Program-made: the position numbers and the translations under genes | Shown here: positions 27,085 through 36,323 of the stretch, in pieces | Numbering within the stretch: position 1 is the stretch's first letter | Layout of the letters: each line of letters starts with the position of its first letter | Source: Flavobacterium columnare NBRC 100251 = ATCC 23463 | Lineage (GTDB): Bacteria; Bacteroidota; Bacteroidia; Flavobacteriales; Flavobacteriaceae | Reading direction: 5' to 3' | DNA length: 51,767 nt | NCBI RefSeq assembly: GCF_002530675.1 | Contig: NZ_PCMX01000041.1 | Location: 1 to 51,767, forward strand | The notes under the pieces: generated by a model | What the model was told of the DNA's origin: nothing | The model's database searches: none | What the model saw: the letters and a program-made list of their open reading frames with translations, nothing else

Positions 27085-28218
27085 CTAGTTTATTAATTTC
27101 ATAATTTCATTTTCAAATTGATCAACTGTAATTTTTTTAGACCACTCAGTTCCTTTAAATGCCATATTCTCCAAAATAATTTCGTTATTTATAATCTTCT
27201 TAATAGTTTTTGCATCTTCATCTAAATTTAAAGATAATATAATTCCCCTTTCCCCCTTAGCAATCATAAAAGGAACACAAGATATAGGTGTAACTATGGG
27301 AATACATTTAAAAATCATAGCTTCTGCCACCACTTTAGGCCATCCTTCACTTTTAGACGGTAAAATTAAGAAATGGCTTCTTTGGTATGCTTCAATAATA
27401 GTTTCTTTTGATTGATTTCCTTTTACAAGAATTTTTTTAGATAAATTATTTTTTTTTATCCATTCAATAATTTCATTACTTAATTCTCCTTCTCCATAAA
27501 ACTCCATTTTTGCTTTAATTCCTGTTTTTATTAATTTTTCAACTAATTTTAATGCGTATAAAGGTCTTTTCCCTCTTGATAAAGTTCCAACGAACAAAAA
27601 ATTAGCCTCTAAATTTATTTTTCCTTTTTCAAATACATTTTCTAAAAGTAGTCTTCTTATTTCCTCTTCAGAGTACGTTGCAGTAAAAAAAGGTTTTATA
27701 TTACTCGTTTGATTGGGCCATTCTCCATATACCAACACTTGCATATTTCTCGTAAGAAAAGTATTCGATAAAATCCATTTTTGCAATTTATAAGACCAAG
27801 GCTGTTTGGCATTTGGATCCCAATTTCCAGCATATTTTGCTGTTTTTTTCTTTTTTGGAAAAAAGATTTGTATAATAGCTCCCAATAACCCCATGTTTCC
27901 TGGACAACGCAAATGTATATGATCTGCTTTTCGAAAACCTTTATTGATCTGATAAATCAGAATAGGTAAACTGATTATAAAATGAGCGATAGCCTTAAAA
28001 CTAGTAAGATTAAAATTAGGTACTTCTAGCCATTTTTTTTTTTTATGCTCATAAGATAACCAAATAGGATCAATATCCTCTTTCGATTTTGGAGCTACTA
28101 AAATTAATTCATCTGTATTTTTTATCCATAAATTCATTTCACGTATATAGGGAGCATAACCATATATTTCGCCCTTTTTTTCTATGTGTTGTACGTGAGT
28201 AATTACTACAAATTTCAT
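27085..28218 (-). CDS. Glycosyltransferase family 4
   Basis: A 377-residue GT-B enzyme. The N-terminal domain contains DHIHLRCPGNMGLLG and AKYAGNWDPNAKQPWSYKLQ. The donor domain opens with LFVGTLSRGKRPLYALKLVE and ends with LPSKSEGWPKVVAEAMIFKC, the GT4 E-x7-E region. Ends 9 bases before the GINT1-like gene. Donor and acceptor are unknown. Confidence 0.86.
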   Translation of the reverse strand: MKFVVITHVQHIEKKGEIYGYAPYIREMNLWIKNTDELILVAPKSKEDIDPIWLSYEHKKKKWLEVPNFNLTSFKAIAHFIISLPILIYQINKGFRKADHIHLRCPGNMGLLGAIIQIFFPKKKKTAKYAGNWDPNAKQPWSYKLQKWILSNTFLTRNMQVLVYGEWPNQTSNIKPFFTATYSEEEIRRLLLENVFEKGKINLEANFLFVGTLSRGKRPLYALKLVEKLIKTGIKAKMEFYGEGELSNEIIEWIKKNNLSKKILVKGNQSKETIIEAYQRSHFLILPSKSEGWPKVVAEAMIFKCIPIVTPISCVPFMIAKGERGIILSLNLDEDAKTIKKIINNEIILENMAFKGTEWSKKITVDQFENEIMKLIN

Positions 28219-28229
28219 TAACTGTTCGT

Positions 28230-29219
28230 TTATTGAGGTATTTTGACAAATATACTAATCCATCCCCAAATTCTTCCTAAAGATTCCTGAAAGGCTTCTT
28301 TCTTTTTGCTTCCTTTAAACATATTGGTAATTCTAATCATAAGTAATATACCTGTTATTACGTGCCATTTACATCTGTCTATAAACTTAGGATTAGGATT
28401 TTTTACCCTCCAAACATACCATCCATTTCTTACTACCATTTTACCATATTTAAACTTATTAGGTCTTCCCGAAGGTGCATGATAATGGGCTAATCTTGCA
28501 GCAGTATTACAATACAATTCCCCTAATTGAGAAGTTCTAATAGTAAAATCAGCATCTTCATATAAACCATACCCTTCAAAATAAGTTGAAAACTGAATCT
28601 TTTCAAATAGTTTCTTTCTAAAAGAAGAAACTCCTCCCATTAGTTGTTCTACTGGATATGTTTTTCCACTTGGAGGCAAAAAACTTATACTTCTTCCATG
28701 AGCAAATAGAGGCAAATATCCTGGAGGACAGTTAGTATCTAACTTCATTCTTTTACGAAATTTGAATCGAATGGGTTCTTTTCTTATAAATCCATCCCAA
28801 TAAAAGTAGTTTGATCCGACGTTTTCTTTTTGACTCTTTTCCCACTTTACCTCATTGGTTATATAACCTCCTACTCCTAATGCGTTTGGAAAAGTAAGGT
28901 ATGTTTTTAGTATTTCTTCAAAATAATTTGCTTCCAAAATAACATCATCATCTAAAAAACAAACGATTTCTGCTTCTTTATTTACTTTTGTAATACCAAA
29001 ATTTCTTTGACGTGTCAGACCTCGTTCTTCTTCAGAAACTTGATAATATGTCAGATTTTTATACTGATGTGTAAAAAGTGTATCCTTTGTTTCGGAATCG
29101 GGCGAGCCATCTACAATAATTATTTGATGAGGATATGTTTTTTGCGCTTTTATAGACTCTAATAAATTAGTTAAAGAGCTTTTCCTTTTATAGGTGCAGA
29201 TAATAACACTAAATTTCAT
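28230..29219 (-). CDS. Glycosyltransferase family 2
   Basis: A 329-residue GT-A enzyme. It begins MKFSVIICTYKRKSSLTNLL, with IIVDGSPDS, RGLTRQRNFGI and the metal-binding VCFLDDDVI. GGVSSFRKKLFEKI and YEDADFTIR complete the family pattern. No membrane segment is evident. It overlaps the upstream 514-residue glycosyltransferase gene by 11 bases. Confidence 0.88.
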   Translation of the reverse strand: MKFSVIICTYKRKSSLTNLLESIKAQKTYPHQIIIVDGSPDSETKDTLFTHQYKNLTYYQVSEEERGLTRQRNFGITKVNKEAEIVCFLDDDVILEANYFEEILKTYLTFPNALGVGGYITNEVKWEKSQKENVGSNYFYWDGFIRKEPIRFKFRKRMKLDTNCPPGYLPLFAHGRSISFLPPSGKTYPVEQLMGGVSSFRKKLFEKIQFSTYFEGYGLYEDADFTIRTSQLGELYCNTAARLAHYHAPSGRPNKFKYGKMVVRNGWYVWRVKNPNPKFIDRCKWHVITGILLMIRITNMFKGSKKKEAFQESLGRIWGWISIFVKIPQ

Positions 29220-30753
29220 TTTCTTTTAATTTTTCAGCCCATTTTTCACTTATTTTCCATTGTTTTTTAAAATTTAAAAAGTATGCAAGGGGATTTTTTA
29301 TATTTTGAACTTTATAAAATTTTAAAAACAATACTATTTTATATCCCCGCAATTGCTTTAGAGAACTATATTTCCTTTTTACATACATTATAGTGGGCGA
29401 TGGTTTAGGTTTATATACATCATTCTCCCATGGATGTACAAACTTAGTTCTAAATCCTCCAACCGGTGCCTTTAAATGTAATATTGATGGTTCTGGTAAA
29501 TAGATTATATCACATCCTTTATTTCGTAACTGCATTCCAAACTCTAAATCTTCTCCAAAACCAAATTCTATTTTTTTATCAAAATATATAAAATTGTACA
29601 ATCTTCTATTAAAAATACTACATCCTGAACCGAAAATAGTGGTTTGTGATATTTCCGTACATTCATTTTCTTGATTTTTCTGTAAACAATTAAAAACTAC
29701 TGAGTCTATTTTTAAATTAATAATGAATTCAAATCCTTTTTCTAAAAATTTTGGTTCTATTCTAATATCATCATCTGCTAAAAAACACCATTTACTTTTC
29801 ACTTCTTCTAATGCTAAGTTACGCGCATTACAAGCTCCTACTTGATGAGTAAAAATATGTTTTATAAAAAAAGGCCAAGATTCACTATTAATATACTCAA
29901 GTTCCGAAACACTTCCTTGTACTGAATTTTGCTCTACAATAATAACTGTTTTGGGCAAATGTGTCTGTAAACTTAAATCTTTTAATATATCATATAAATA
30001 TTTTTTCCTCCCTATAGTGGGAATAATTACATCAATCGTTTCTTCTCTATAATCAATACTTTGTGAAATTCTTTTAAAAATTAATTCATTTCCTGTATTT
30101 TTAATCTTTGAATAAAAGAGAGTTTTTACAAGATTGAGAAGAGTTATTTTTTTTTCGTAAACAAGATAATTTGTAAAAAGTAAATAACGCCATACTATTT
30201 TATAGTGTTGACTTACAAACTTAAAAATTTCTCCTTGTGTTGCTTGTTTTTTTGAAAAGGAATTAATAGAATTTAGTAGCAACCTAGGTTCTGAATAACA
30301 AAACAAGCCTAATGGTTGATACAACTTAGCTACTGAATTAAAAATAAAATCAATTGAATTCTTAGAATACCATAAAGCAATAGGCATTTGTAATATAATA
30401 CTACTATTGATAGCTCCCACTAAACTACTCATTTGCCAAGTGGGATATTTTATTTTTTTATTAATATTAATAAATGGTGAATCTTCAATATAGCCTATAT
30501 CTTCTGATAAATAATTCGTATTGGGAGTATATGAAATCATTAATCGATCAAAAGACATAACTTTCAAAATATATTCTTTATTTATAAATTCTTGAGCGTC
30601 TTCATGACTCCAGACTATAATTTCTTCAGGATTTTTTTTTGCTACTTTATAAATAACCTCTCCTATCTTCTTTTTTTTAAAAGGATCAATGAATACAGTA
30701 TCATCATTAATTATTTTTGTAACAAATGAAAAATTATGTACAACTATAATCAT
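29209..30753 (-). CDS. Glycosyltransferase family 2 with long N-terminal extension
   Basis: A 514-residue protein. The C-terminal half (about 240-500) is a GT2 domain: DVIIPTIGRKKYLYDILKDL, IIVEQNSVQGS, GACNARNLALEEV, CFLADDDIRI and FGEDLEFGMQLRNKG. The first 240 residues have no recognised family and look soluble (HNFSFVTKIINDDTVFIDPF, WSHEDAQEF). They might be a degenerate second transferase domain or acceptor-binding part. Overlaps the upstream gene by 4 bases (ATGA type). Confidence 0.83.
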   Translation of the reverse strand: MIIVVHNFSFVTKIINDDTVFIDPFKKKKIGEVIYKVAKKNPEEIIVWSHEDAQEFINKEYILKVMSFDRLMISYTPNTNYLSEDIGYIEDSPFININKKIKYPTWQMSSLVGAINSSIILQMPIALWYSKNSIDFIFNSVAKLYQPLGLFCYSEPRLLLNSINSFSKKQATQGEIFKFVSQHYKIVWRYLLFTNYLVYEKKITLLNLVKTLFYSKIKNTGNELIFKRISQSIDYREETIDVIIPTIGRKKYLYDILKDLSLQTHLPKTVIIVEQNSVQGSVSELEYINSESWPFFIKHIFTHQVGACNARNLALEEVKSKWCFLADDDIRIEPKFLEKGFEFIINLKIDSVVFNCLQKNQENECTEISQTTIFGSGCSIFNRRLYNFIYFDKKIEFGFGEDLEFGMQLRNKGCDIIYLPEPSILHLKAPVGGFRTKFVHPWENDVYKPKPSPTIMYVKRKYSSLKQLRGYKIVLFLKFYKVQNIKNPLAYFLNFKKQWKISEKWAEKLKENEI

Positions 30754-31895
30754 AATAAACTCTTGTAAAATTGCATATTTTTTTGTACTATTATTTTAAC
30801 ATCAAATTTAGAGGTTACAAATTTAGAGGCTTCTACTCCCATATTCTTTGCAAAATCTTCCTCTTGTAGTATACTATTTATTCTTTGAGCATATTTTTTA
30901 TGATTGGCAGGATAAACTAGAAATCCACTTTTCCCATCTTCCATTAATTCTTGCGCCCAACCAATATTACTATTTACTATGGCTTTTTGCATAGCCATTG
31001 CTTCTATAGTAACCATCCCTAATGTTTCGGCATACGTTGGAAAAACACATACATTTGCTTTTTGAATATAATCTTTTACTTCATTATAGGGGATTTTTCC
31101 TAAATATTCTATTTTATCAAAGATTTCTAATTTTTTGAATTCGTTTTGCAATAACTCCCATGTAGAAACTGAATTGGTTTTTATGTCGTAGGAATCATTT
31201 CCTATCAGTACTAATTTTGCATAAGGGTTTTCTTTAAGTACTTTTTTTAAAATATAGGGAAGTTCGAAAACTCCTTTTTTTCTAATTAATGTTCCTATAT
31301 ACAAGATAAGTCCTTTATCAAATTCTATAGAATTTGGATTTTGAAATTGCTCCAAATCTAAACCATGATATATCGTCATTATTTTTTGTTTTGATAAACC
31401 AAAAAGTCTGGCGGAAAGTTCTCCTGCAAATTTAGTGGGGGCTATATAAGCTTGTGCCTTTCTAACGGCAAGTGTTTCAAAAAGTTTATTTTTAATTTTT
31501 TGTTTCCTTTTTTCTAAATGGCAAAAGTAAGTATCACTTCCATGAAAACGAATGATTAAAGGAACTCTAAAATTCATAAAAGCTGTAATCCCTGTCCAAT
31601 CGGGGGCTTCTATTAAACTAATTCCGTCTAAATCAATTACTTTATTTACGTATTTTTGGATGTATTTTCTATAAAGATACCATTTAACAAATAAGTATTT
31701 TTTATCTTGAATAAGATGAAAATCAATTCCATCTTCATTAAATATTTCATTTTTTTTTTGTCCATAAACAAATACCGTAACTTTCACTCCATTAATAACT
31801 AGAGCGTTTGCTAAGTTTTTAATACTGGTTCCCAAACCTCCTGTCTGTTTCATTTTGACATGCGGGTATTCTGGAGTTAAAAAAGCTATATGCAT
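30750..31895 (-). CDS. Glycosyltransferase family 4
   Basis: A 381-residue GT-B enzyme. MHIAFLTPEYPHVKMKQTGG followed by LGTSIKNLANAL is the acceptor-side motif of GT4/GT5-like enzymes. ILYIGTLIRKKGVFELPYIL opens the donor domain and FPTYAETLGMVTIEAMAMQK carries the E-x7-E motif. One base separates its start from the stop of the SGNH gene upstream. Specificity unknown. Confidence 0.88.
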   Translation of the reverse strand: MHIAFLTPEYPHVKMKQTGGLGTSIKNLANALVINGVKVTVFVYGQKKNEIFNEDGIDFHLIQDKKYLFVKWYLYRKYIQKYVNKVIDLDGISLIEAPDWTGITAFMNFRVPLIIRFHGSDTYFCHLEKRKQKIKNKLFETLAVRKAQAYIAPTKFAGELSARLFGLSKQKIMTIYHGLDLEQFQNPNSIEFDKGLILYIGTLIRKKGVFELPYILKKVLKENPYAKLVLIGNDSYDIKTNSVSTWELLQNEFKKLEIFDKIEYLGKIPYNEVKDYIQKANVCVFPTYAETLGMVTIEAMAMQKAIVNSNIGWAQELMEDGKSGFLVYPANHKKYAQRINSILQEEDFAKNMGVEASKFVTSKFDVKIIVQKNMQFYKSLL

Positions 31896-31896
31896 A

Positions 31897-32739
31897 TTAT
31901 TTTTTAAAAAAATCTTGAATTACTCTTTCTGTTAAGACTCTTGCTCCTTCTTCATTCATGTGACCACAACTAGAAAAAAAAACATCTTTATCAATGAATG
32001 TATCATAACGTTTTATCTCTGGATAAATTTCTTTTATTTTTTTAAAATAATTCATTCCCTTTGTATTTGCACATATAGGTGTTGTTATAGCAATACAATT
32101 AATGTTGTTTTGTTTACAAATTTTTTTTATTTCTTCATAGTATACATTCGTTTTGGCCTTTCTTAATCTTAGATCATAAGCTAATTCAGTTCCTTTTCCT
32201 ATCAAAGGAGTAAAACCTCCATTTAACAAATAAGCTGATTTTTTTTCTATTAGGTTTAAAAAAAATTCTCTTAATCCTATTTTCGCTTCGTATTTAATAT
32301 ATCTATAAAAAGGTAGGTAACATAACCAATTGTAACTATCTATTTTATTTTCATAAAATTCTGAAATAACTTTTGTTTTTTTTATAAAAGGCATAAACTT
32401 TGCTCTTGTCCCCTCTGAAAATCCTTCCGTGCTAAGATTCAGATCTACTTCAATTAGTACATTTTTAATTTTAAATTGATTTTCTATCATTATCTTTAAC
32501 AGTAATAGCGTTTCTTGTAACGTAGAACCGCTCATACCGTAATTGTATGTTTTTATCCCCTTATCTACAAATATTTTAGTAATGAAATGATTATTAGCTC
32601 TAGATGAGCCTAATATAACAAGATCATATTCTTTTTTTTTAGAATTAACGACATGAAAGATTTTATCTCTATTTATTGAATTTAAATAAACAGAGGTATA
32701 TAAAACATCTAAAAAAAAAGCACTTAAAAAAAAAAGCAC
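31897..32739 (-). CDS. SGNH-hydrolase-like protein, N-terminus displaced (possibly phase-variable)
   Basis: The intact frame gives up to 280 residues. ILGSSRANNHF resembles SGNH block I (Ser as nucleophile) and SSCGHMNEEGARVLTERV resembles block V, although the usual Asp before His is Cys here. A second such protein is encoded at 36324-37232, beside an MBOAT acyltransferase, so an O-acetylation role on the glycan is inferred. Only a GTG at 32739 is available in this frame, inside a poly-T tract and without a ribosome site. The natural start is likely an ATG at 32791-32789 that is out of frame because of a 16-bp tandem duplication. Without it the protein would be about 292 residues with a complete N-terminal membrane anchor. 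Confidence 0.75.
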   Translation of the reverse strand: MLFFLSAFFLDVLYTSVYLNSINRDKIFHVVNSKKKEYDLVILGSSRANNHFITKIFVDKGIKTYNYGMSGSTLQETLLLLKIMIENQFKIKNVLIEVDLNLSTEGFSEGTRAKFMPFIKKTKVISEFYENKIDSYNWLCYLPFYRYIKYEAKIGLREFFLNLIEKKSAYLLNGGFTPLIGKGTELAYDLRLRKAKTNVYYEEIKKICKQNNINCIAITTPICANTKGMNYFKKIKEIYPEIKRYDTFIDKDVFFSSCGHMNEEGARVLTERVIQDFFKK

Positions 32740-32741
32740 TT
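32711..32741 (-). repeat. 16-bp tandem duplication with poly-T tracts inside the SGNH gene start
   Basis: On the minus strand AAGTGC plus ten T is followed by AAGTGC plus nine T. Sixteen extra bases break the frame. Removing one copy joins the ATG at 32791 (MKKFLIFVFKIVVLIFLSAF) to the downstream FLDVLYTS exactly. Both homopolymers and the direct repeat are prone to slippage. Confidence 0.8.
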
Positions 32742-32748
32742 AAAAAAA

Positions 32749-32791
32749 TAAGTACAACTATTTTAAATACAAAAATTAAAAATTTCTTCAT
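32749..32791 (-). pseudogene. Out-of-frame 5' end of the SGNH gene
   Basis: ATG at 32791-32789 opens MKKFLIFVFKIVVLIF, a membrane-anchor start very like MKKFLRKLFLFAAVFF of the paralogous protein at 36324-37232. In this sequence the frame then runs through the poly-T repeats and stops soon after, so the anchor is separated from the SGNH domain. Confidence 0.65.
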
Positions 32792-32879
32792 TCATTTAAA
32801 AATAAATAAGTTATCACCAACAGTATTTACTTTTTAAAACTCTTTTTTTCCAAGTACTTACTAATAAAATATTTTTTTA

Positions 32880-34280
32880 CTACTTTGTTAAAAGGGTTTT
32901 TATTTTATTCCAAATTTTTTCCGAAGCTAAAGTTGGTTCTTTTCCAACTACAATATCAAACCATTTTTTTCCTTCTGAAACATTTGATAGCTTCTCATCT
33001 AAAATGTCTTTTACAATAGCTGTTAAATCTTTTTTGTCGTGTACAAATAAAGCTGCTTCTTTGGAAGGCATGGAACGAAAATGAATGTATTTATAATTTT
33101 GACCAATATCGCGAATTCCTTTTTTTAGCTGTGGCTGCTCGTAATCAAAGAACAAGCATGAATTATTATGCGCAACAAAATCAAAAACCATTGAAGAAGC
33201 TATGTTGCCTACAAATTCCGTGTGCTCACAAATATTTGCTTGTAGGGCAAAATCTTCTTTTGTTGGCATAATTTCGTTCCATGTTTTTCCTATGGGACGC
33301 CATAAAGGATCTATGGAAACGATAACGTCTTTATATTTATCTAATATTTTTTGATATCTATCTGTAAAATCTACAGGGCATTTACGATATATAATCCCCA
33401 GATTATATCCTTGTTGGTTCAATTCTTTAACCGATATTGCTAAGTCTTCTAAATAATATTGATCCAATGGTGATGTTACGATATCATCTCCAGAGAAGCA
33501 AATGTATTTTTTTTCTAAATCTAAATGATGTGTCTTATAAAAATCTTCTTTTGATTGCAATAAACTCGGATCAAAATGGCTTTCAAATTGTGGTGTTCCG
33601 GTAACCAAAACTTGTTCTGGTTTTACATAAGGACAGTATTGAAGCAATTCGTTTTTCATGTAATCGCTCCAAACAAAATAATAGTCTGGTTCTATTAAGG
33701 TTGTTGCTTTAGGCAAATTATCCCAAGAAAATATAAAACTAGCTGTAGGTATTCCTAAATCCTGTGCTGCTAAAATAGGTGCTATGGCTTGCGTAGGTCT
33801 AGGATTGGTACAAAAAACAAAATCGGGTTTTTGTTCTTGTAGTTGCTTTTTGGAATATTGGTATTTTTCAGTTGTTCGTTCTAATTTTTTTATTTTTTCT
33901 CGAATTGTTTTTATGCCTTTTTCATTGGATTTAGTGGCTACTAAAAAATCGACGTATAAACTTTTAAAGGCATTTTTGAATCCTTTATAGGATTGTGGGA
34001 AATTATAGGTATTGTATACTGTTTCTTTAAACTTTTTATCAAATAAATTCAACTCGGATCTTTTCCTGGCTCTTGTAAAAACAGTAGTTAATGGATGTAA
34101 TTTATTATTGGTAATTTTTATTTCTTCATATCCTATTTCTTTTTTGATATCAAAAGGGGTATTGTTCCAATATACAATTTCAAATCCTAAATCTTTTCCT
34201 ATTTGATTAAAATTTGTAAGTGCAAAATTTCGCAGACCAACCCCATCTGGTAGAAGAATAAATATTTTTTTTTGTGACAT
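32880..34280 (-). CDS. GT-B type glycosyltransferase (UDP-glycosyltransferase-like)
   Basis: A 466-residue protein starting MSQKKIFILLPDGVGLRNFA. It contains PDFVFCTNPRPTQAIAPILA, a middle region with VLVTGTPQFESHFDP (typical of GT-B enzymes of the glycerophosphotransferase/UDP-GT type), and a coil-forming segment at about 120-150. It follows the nonulosonic acid genes directly (11 bases after neuB), so it is the best candidate to transfer the CMP-activated nonulosonate, but no sialyltransferase family signature could be confirmed. Confidence 0.65.
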   Translation of the reverse strand: MSQKKIFILLPDGVGLRNFALTNFNQIGKDLGFEIVYWNNTPFDIKKEIGYEEIKITNNKLHPLTTVFTRARKRSELNLFDKKFKETVYNTYNFPQSYKGFKNAFKSLYVDFLVATKSNEKGIKTIREKIKKLERTTEKYQYSKKQLQEQKPDFVFCTNPRPTQAIAPILAAQDLGIPTASFIFSWDNLPKATTLIEPDYYFVWSDYMKNELLQYCPYVKPEQVLVTGTPQFESHFDPSLLQSKEDFYKTHHLDLEKKYICFSGDDIVTSPLDQYYLEDLAISVKELNQQGYNLGIIYRKCPVDFTDRYQKILDKYKDVIVSIDPLWRPIGKTWNEIMPTKEDFALQANICEHTEFVGNIASSMVFDFVAHNNSCLFFDYEQPQLKKGIRDIGQNYKYIHFRSMPSKEAALFVHDKKDLTAIVKDILDEKLSNVSEGKKWFDIVVGKEPTLASEKIWNKIKTLLTK

Positions 34281-34291
34281 AAATGTCTTTT

Positions 34292-35164
34292 TTAAGCTTT
34301 TTTAAATTTTAATTTATCTCTTTGAATTTGTTCTATTGGTAAAATGTCTTGTTCTTTATAAGACAATGCTTTATGAACGGCTTTTAGATCTCTTGCTAAT
34401 TTTCGCATTCCTTCTGGCTCTAAAGATGCTGCATGATCGGTTCCTTTCCATGTTCTATCTAATGTATAATGACGCTCAATCACATTTGCTCCTAGAGTAA
34501 AAGCGGCTATATCTACAGCAATTCCTAAATGATGTCCTGAAAAACCAATATGTTTTACTTTATCCTCGTATTTTTGGATTAACAAATTAATATCTAAAAG
34601 ACAAACATCTTCAAATGGGACAGGGTATCCTGATGTACAATTATATAATACAAGATCTTTATTTCTATTTTTTTCTACAAAATAATTCACTAAAGAATCT
34701 ACCTCATCCTTTGTGGTCATTCCTGTTGAAATATGTATTTCTCCTTTGTAGTTATCACACAACCATTGTAGCATTTCAAAATTATTATTACATGCGGATG
34801 GTATTTTTATAAACTCTGGTTGTAGAGAAGCTATTTCTTTAGCGGATGTAGTATCCCATACAGAGGTAGAATATACGATTCCTAATTCTTCGCAATATTT
34901 TTTTAATTCGGCATGTTGATGTACATCAAATTCTAAAAATTCCCTATGGGCTCCATAAGTATCGCCATAAGAATTTATAGGATTGGGATGTGGTGAATTG
35001 TATTGTTCTTCGGTTAGGAGTTCTTTGTTGTTTCGTTTTTGAAATTTTACGGCATCTACATTACAATATACTTTTGCCATTTTTATAAGTTCTTTGGCAA
35101 TTTCTATTTTTCCTTTATGATTACATCCTATTTCAGCAATTACATAGGGTTTTTTAAATATCAT
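34292..35164 (-). CDS. NeuB-type nonulosonic acid (or 9-phosphate) synthase without SAF domain
   Basis: NeuB-family enzymes condense phosphoenolpyruvate with ManNAc or related sugars, or with their 6-phosphates. The 290-residue protein has the TIM-barrel signature: YVIAEIGCNHKGKIEIAKEL, DAVKFQKRN, STSVWDTTSA, FIKIPSACNNN, STGMTTKDEV, CTSGYPVPFE, GFSGHHLGI and ERHYTLDRTWKGTDHAASLE. It ends where the antifreeze-like SAF domain would begin; usual bacterial NeuB is about 345 residues. It overlaps the upstream NeuA-HAD gene by 11 bases, so the module is coupled. The HAD phosphatase partner hints at a phosphorylated substrate. Confidence 0.88.
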   Translation of the reverse strand: MIFKKPYVIAEIGCNHKGKIEIAKELIKMAKVYCNVDAVKFQKRNNKELLTEEQYNSPHPNPINSYGDTYGAHREFLEFDVHQHAELKKYCEELGIVYSTSVWDTTSAKEIASLQPEFIKIPSACNNNFEMLQWLCDNYKGEIHISTGMTTKDEVDSLVNYFVEKNRNKDLVLYNCTSGYPVPFEDVCLLDINLLIQKYEDKVKHIGFSGHHLGIAVDIAAFTLGANVIERHYTLDRTWKGTDHAASLEPEGMRKLARDLKAVHKALSYKEQDILPIEQIQRDKLKFKKA

Positions 35165-36314
35165 ATCTTTTATTGTATTTCATTATCCATTCACAGGTTT
35201 CTCTGATAGCTCCTTCAGAAGAATTTTGATTTAAAATGATGTCTGCATTATTTTTAAGCGTTACCGTGGCGTTTTGTGGCGTAAAAGACCACCCAACGGA
35301 ACAAATACAGGTTAAATCATTTACATCATCTCCTACATAAGCTATATTTCCAAAACTAGTATTTTTATTTAAAACAAAATCTTTTAATAATGAAAATTTA
35401 TCTTTTACTCCTAAAAAAAGATTTTTAATTTGTAATTTTTTCATTCTTTCTTCTACTAGTTTGGAATTTTCAGAGGTTATTACAACAACCTCAACGCCAT
35501 TTTGCCTAAGAATTTCTAAACCCATTCCATCACGCATATCAAATTTTTTCATTAATTCGCCTTCTTTTCCGTAGTATACACATCCATCAGTAAAGACTCC
35601 ATCAACATCTAGCACTAAATAATCTATTCTTTTTTGTTCTTTTAGTTGTTTTTGTCTTTTAGCTAAAAGCATTTCTACTATTTCCCAATCTGTTAAGCTG
35701 TCGATTTCTGTTAATGATTCTTCTGGCATTTCAACTACTGCTATCTTACCGCTTATTCTATTATTAGATTGCAGAAATTCTTTTTTTGTAGTGGCATATA
35801 TTGCGCCATTTTCTATTAAGACTCCTTCAAAATCTTGTCTTCTAGGTCTTTTAAATATATCATAATTCTGGGCTTCACCTTCGTTAGACCAAATGAATCG
35901 GTGTGTTTTAACCACACTTAAAGCGGCATCATAATTTTCATTGAGTTTATTTAAAACCTTATTAATATCATTGGATGTTGTAAATGGTGATGTTGCTTGT
36001 AATAAGCACAATATATCAAAATCGTAATTAATTTTTTCTGCTAATTCTTTTATGGCACTTTCTGTTGATGCGGTATCGTTTGCATTTTCAGCACTTCTTA
36101 AAAGGGGATATACTTTATTTGTCCAAGTGTATTCTTTTTCGATGAATGCTAGTATTTCTTCATCATCTGTAAAAACAAAAATCTTATCTAATTCGGAAAA
36201 AATTGCTTCTGTTAACACCCAACAAAAGAGAGGCCGTCCAAGCATTTTTTTTTTGTTTTTTCCTTCGATTCCTTTTGATCCTTTACGTAAAGGTATAATG
36301 CCTATTTTTTTCAT
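35154..36314 (-). CDS. Bifunctional CMP-nonulosonate cytidylyltransferase / KdsC-like HAD phosphatase
   Basis: A 386-residue fusion. Residues 1-225 are a NeuA-type cytidylyltransferase that activates the acid sugar with CTP: IIPLRKGSKGIEGKNKKKML (R10 to G15), LLRSAENANDTAST, LLQATSPFTT (Q106) and RPRRQDF. Residues 228-386 are a HAD phosphatase of the KdsC type: DVDGVFTDG with Asp236 and Asp238, ITSENS, GVKDKFSLL (Lys306 region) and GDDVND (329-333). The phosphatase could remove a phosphate left by a 9-phosphate synthase. It starts the neuB pair and follows the SGNH gene by 9 bases. Confidence 0.88.
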   Translation of the reverse strand: MKKIGIIPLRKGSKGIEGKNKKKMLGRPLFCWVLTEAIFSELDKIFVFTDDEEILAFIEKEYTWTNKVYPLLRSAENANDTASTESAIKELAEKINYDFDILCLLQATSPFTTSNDINKVLNKLNENYDAALSVVKTHRFIWSNEGEAQNYDIFKRPRRQDFEGVLIENGAIYATTKKEFLQSNNRISGKIAVVEMPEESLTEIDSLTDWEIVEMLLAKRQKQLKEQKRIDYLVLDVDGVFTDGCVYYGKEGELMKKFDMRDGMGLEILRQNGVEVVVITSENSKLVEERMKKLQIKNLFLGVKDKFSLLKDFVLNKNTSFGNIAYVGDDVNDLTCICSVGWSFTPQNATVTLKNNADIILNQNSSEGAIRETCEWIMKYNKRYDI

Positions 36315-36323
36315 ATTTAAAAT

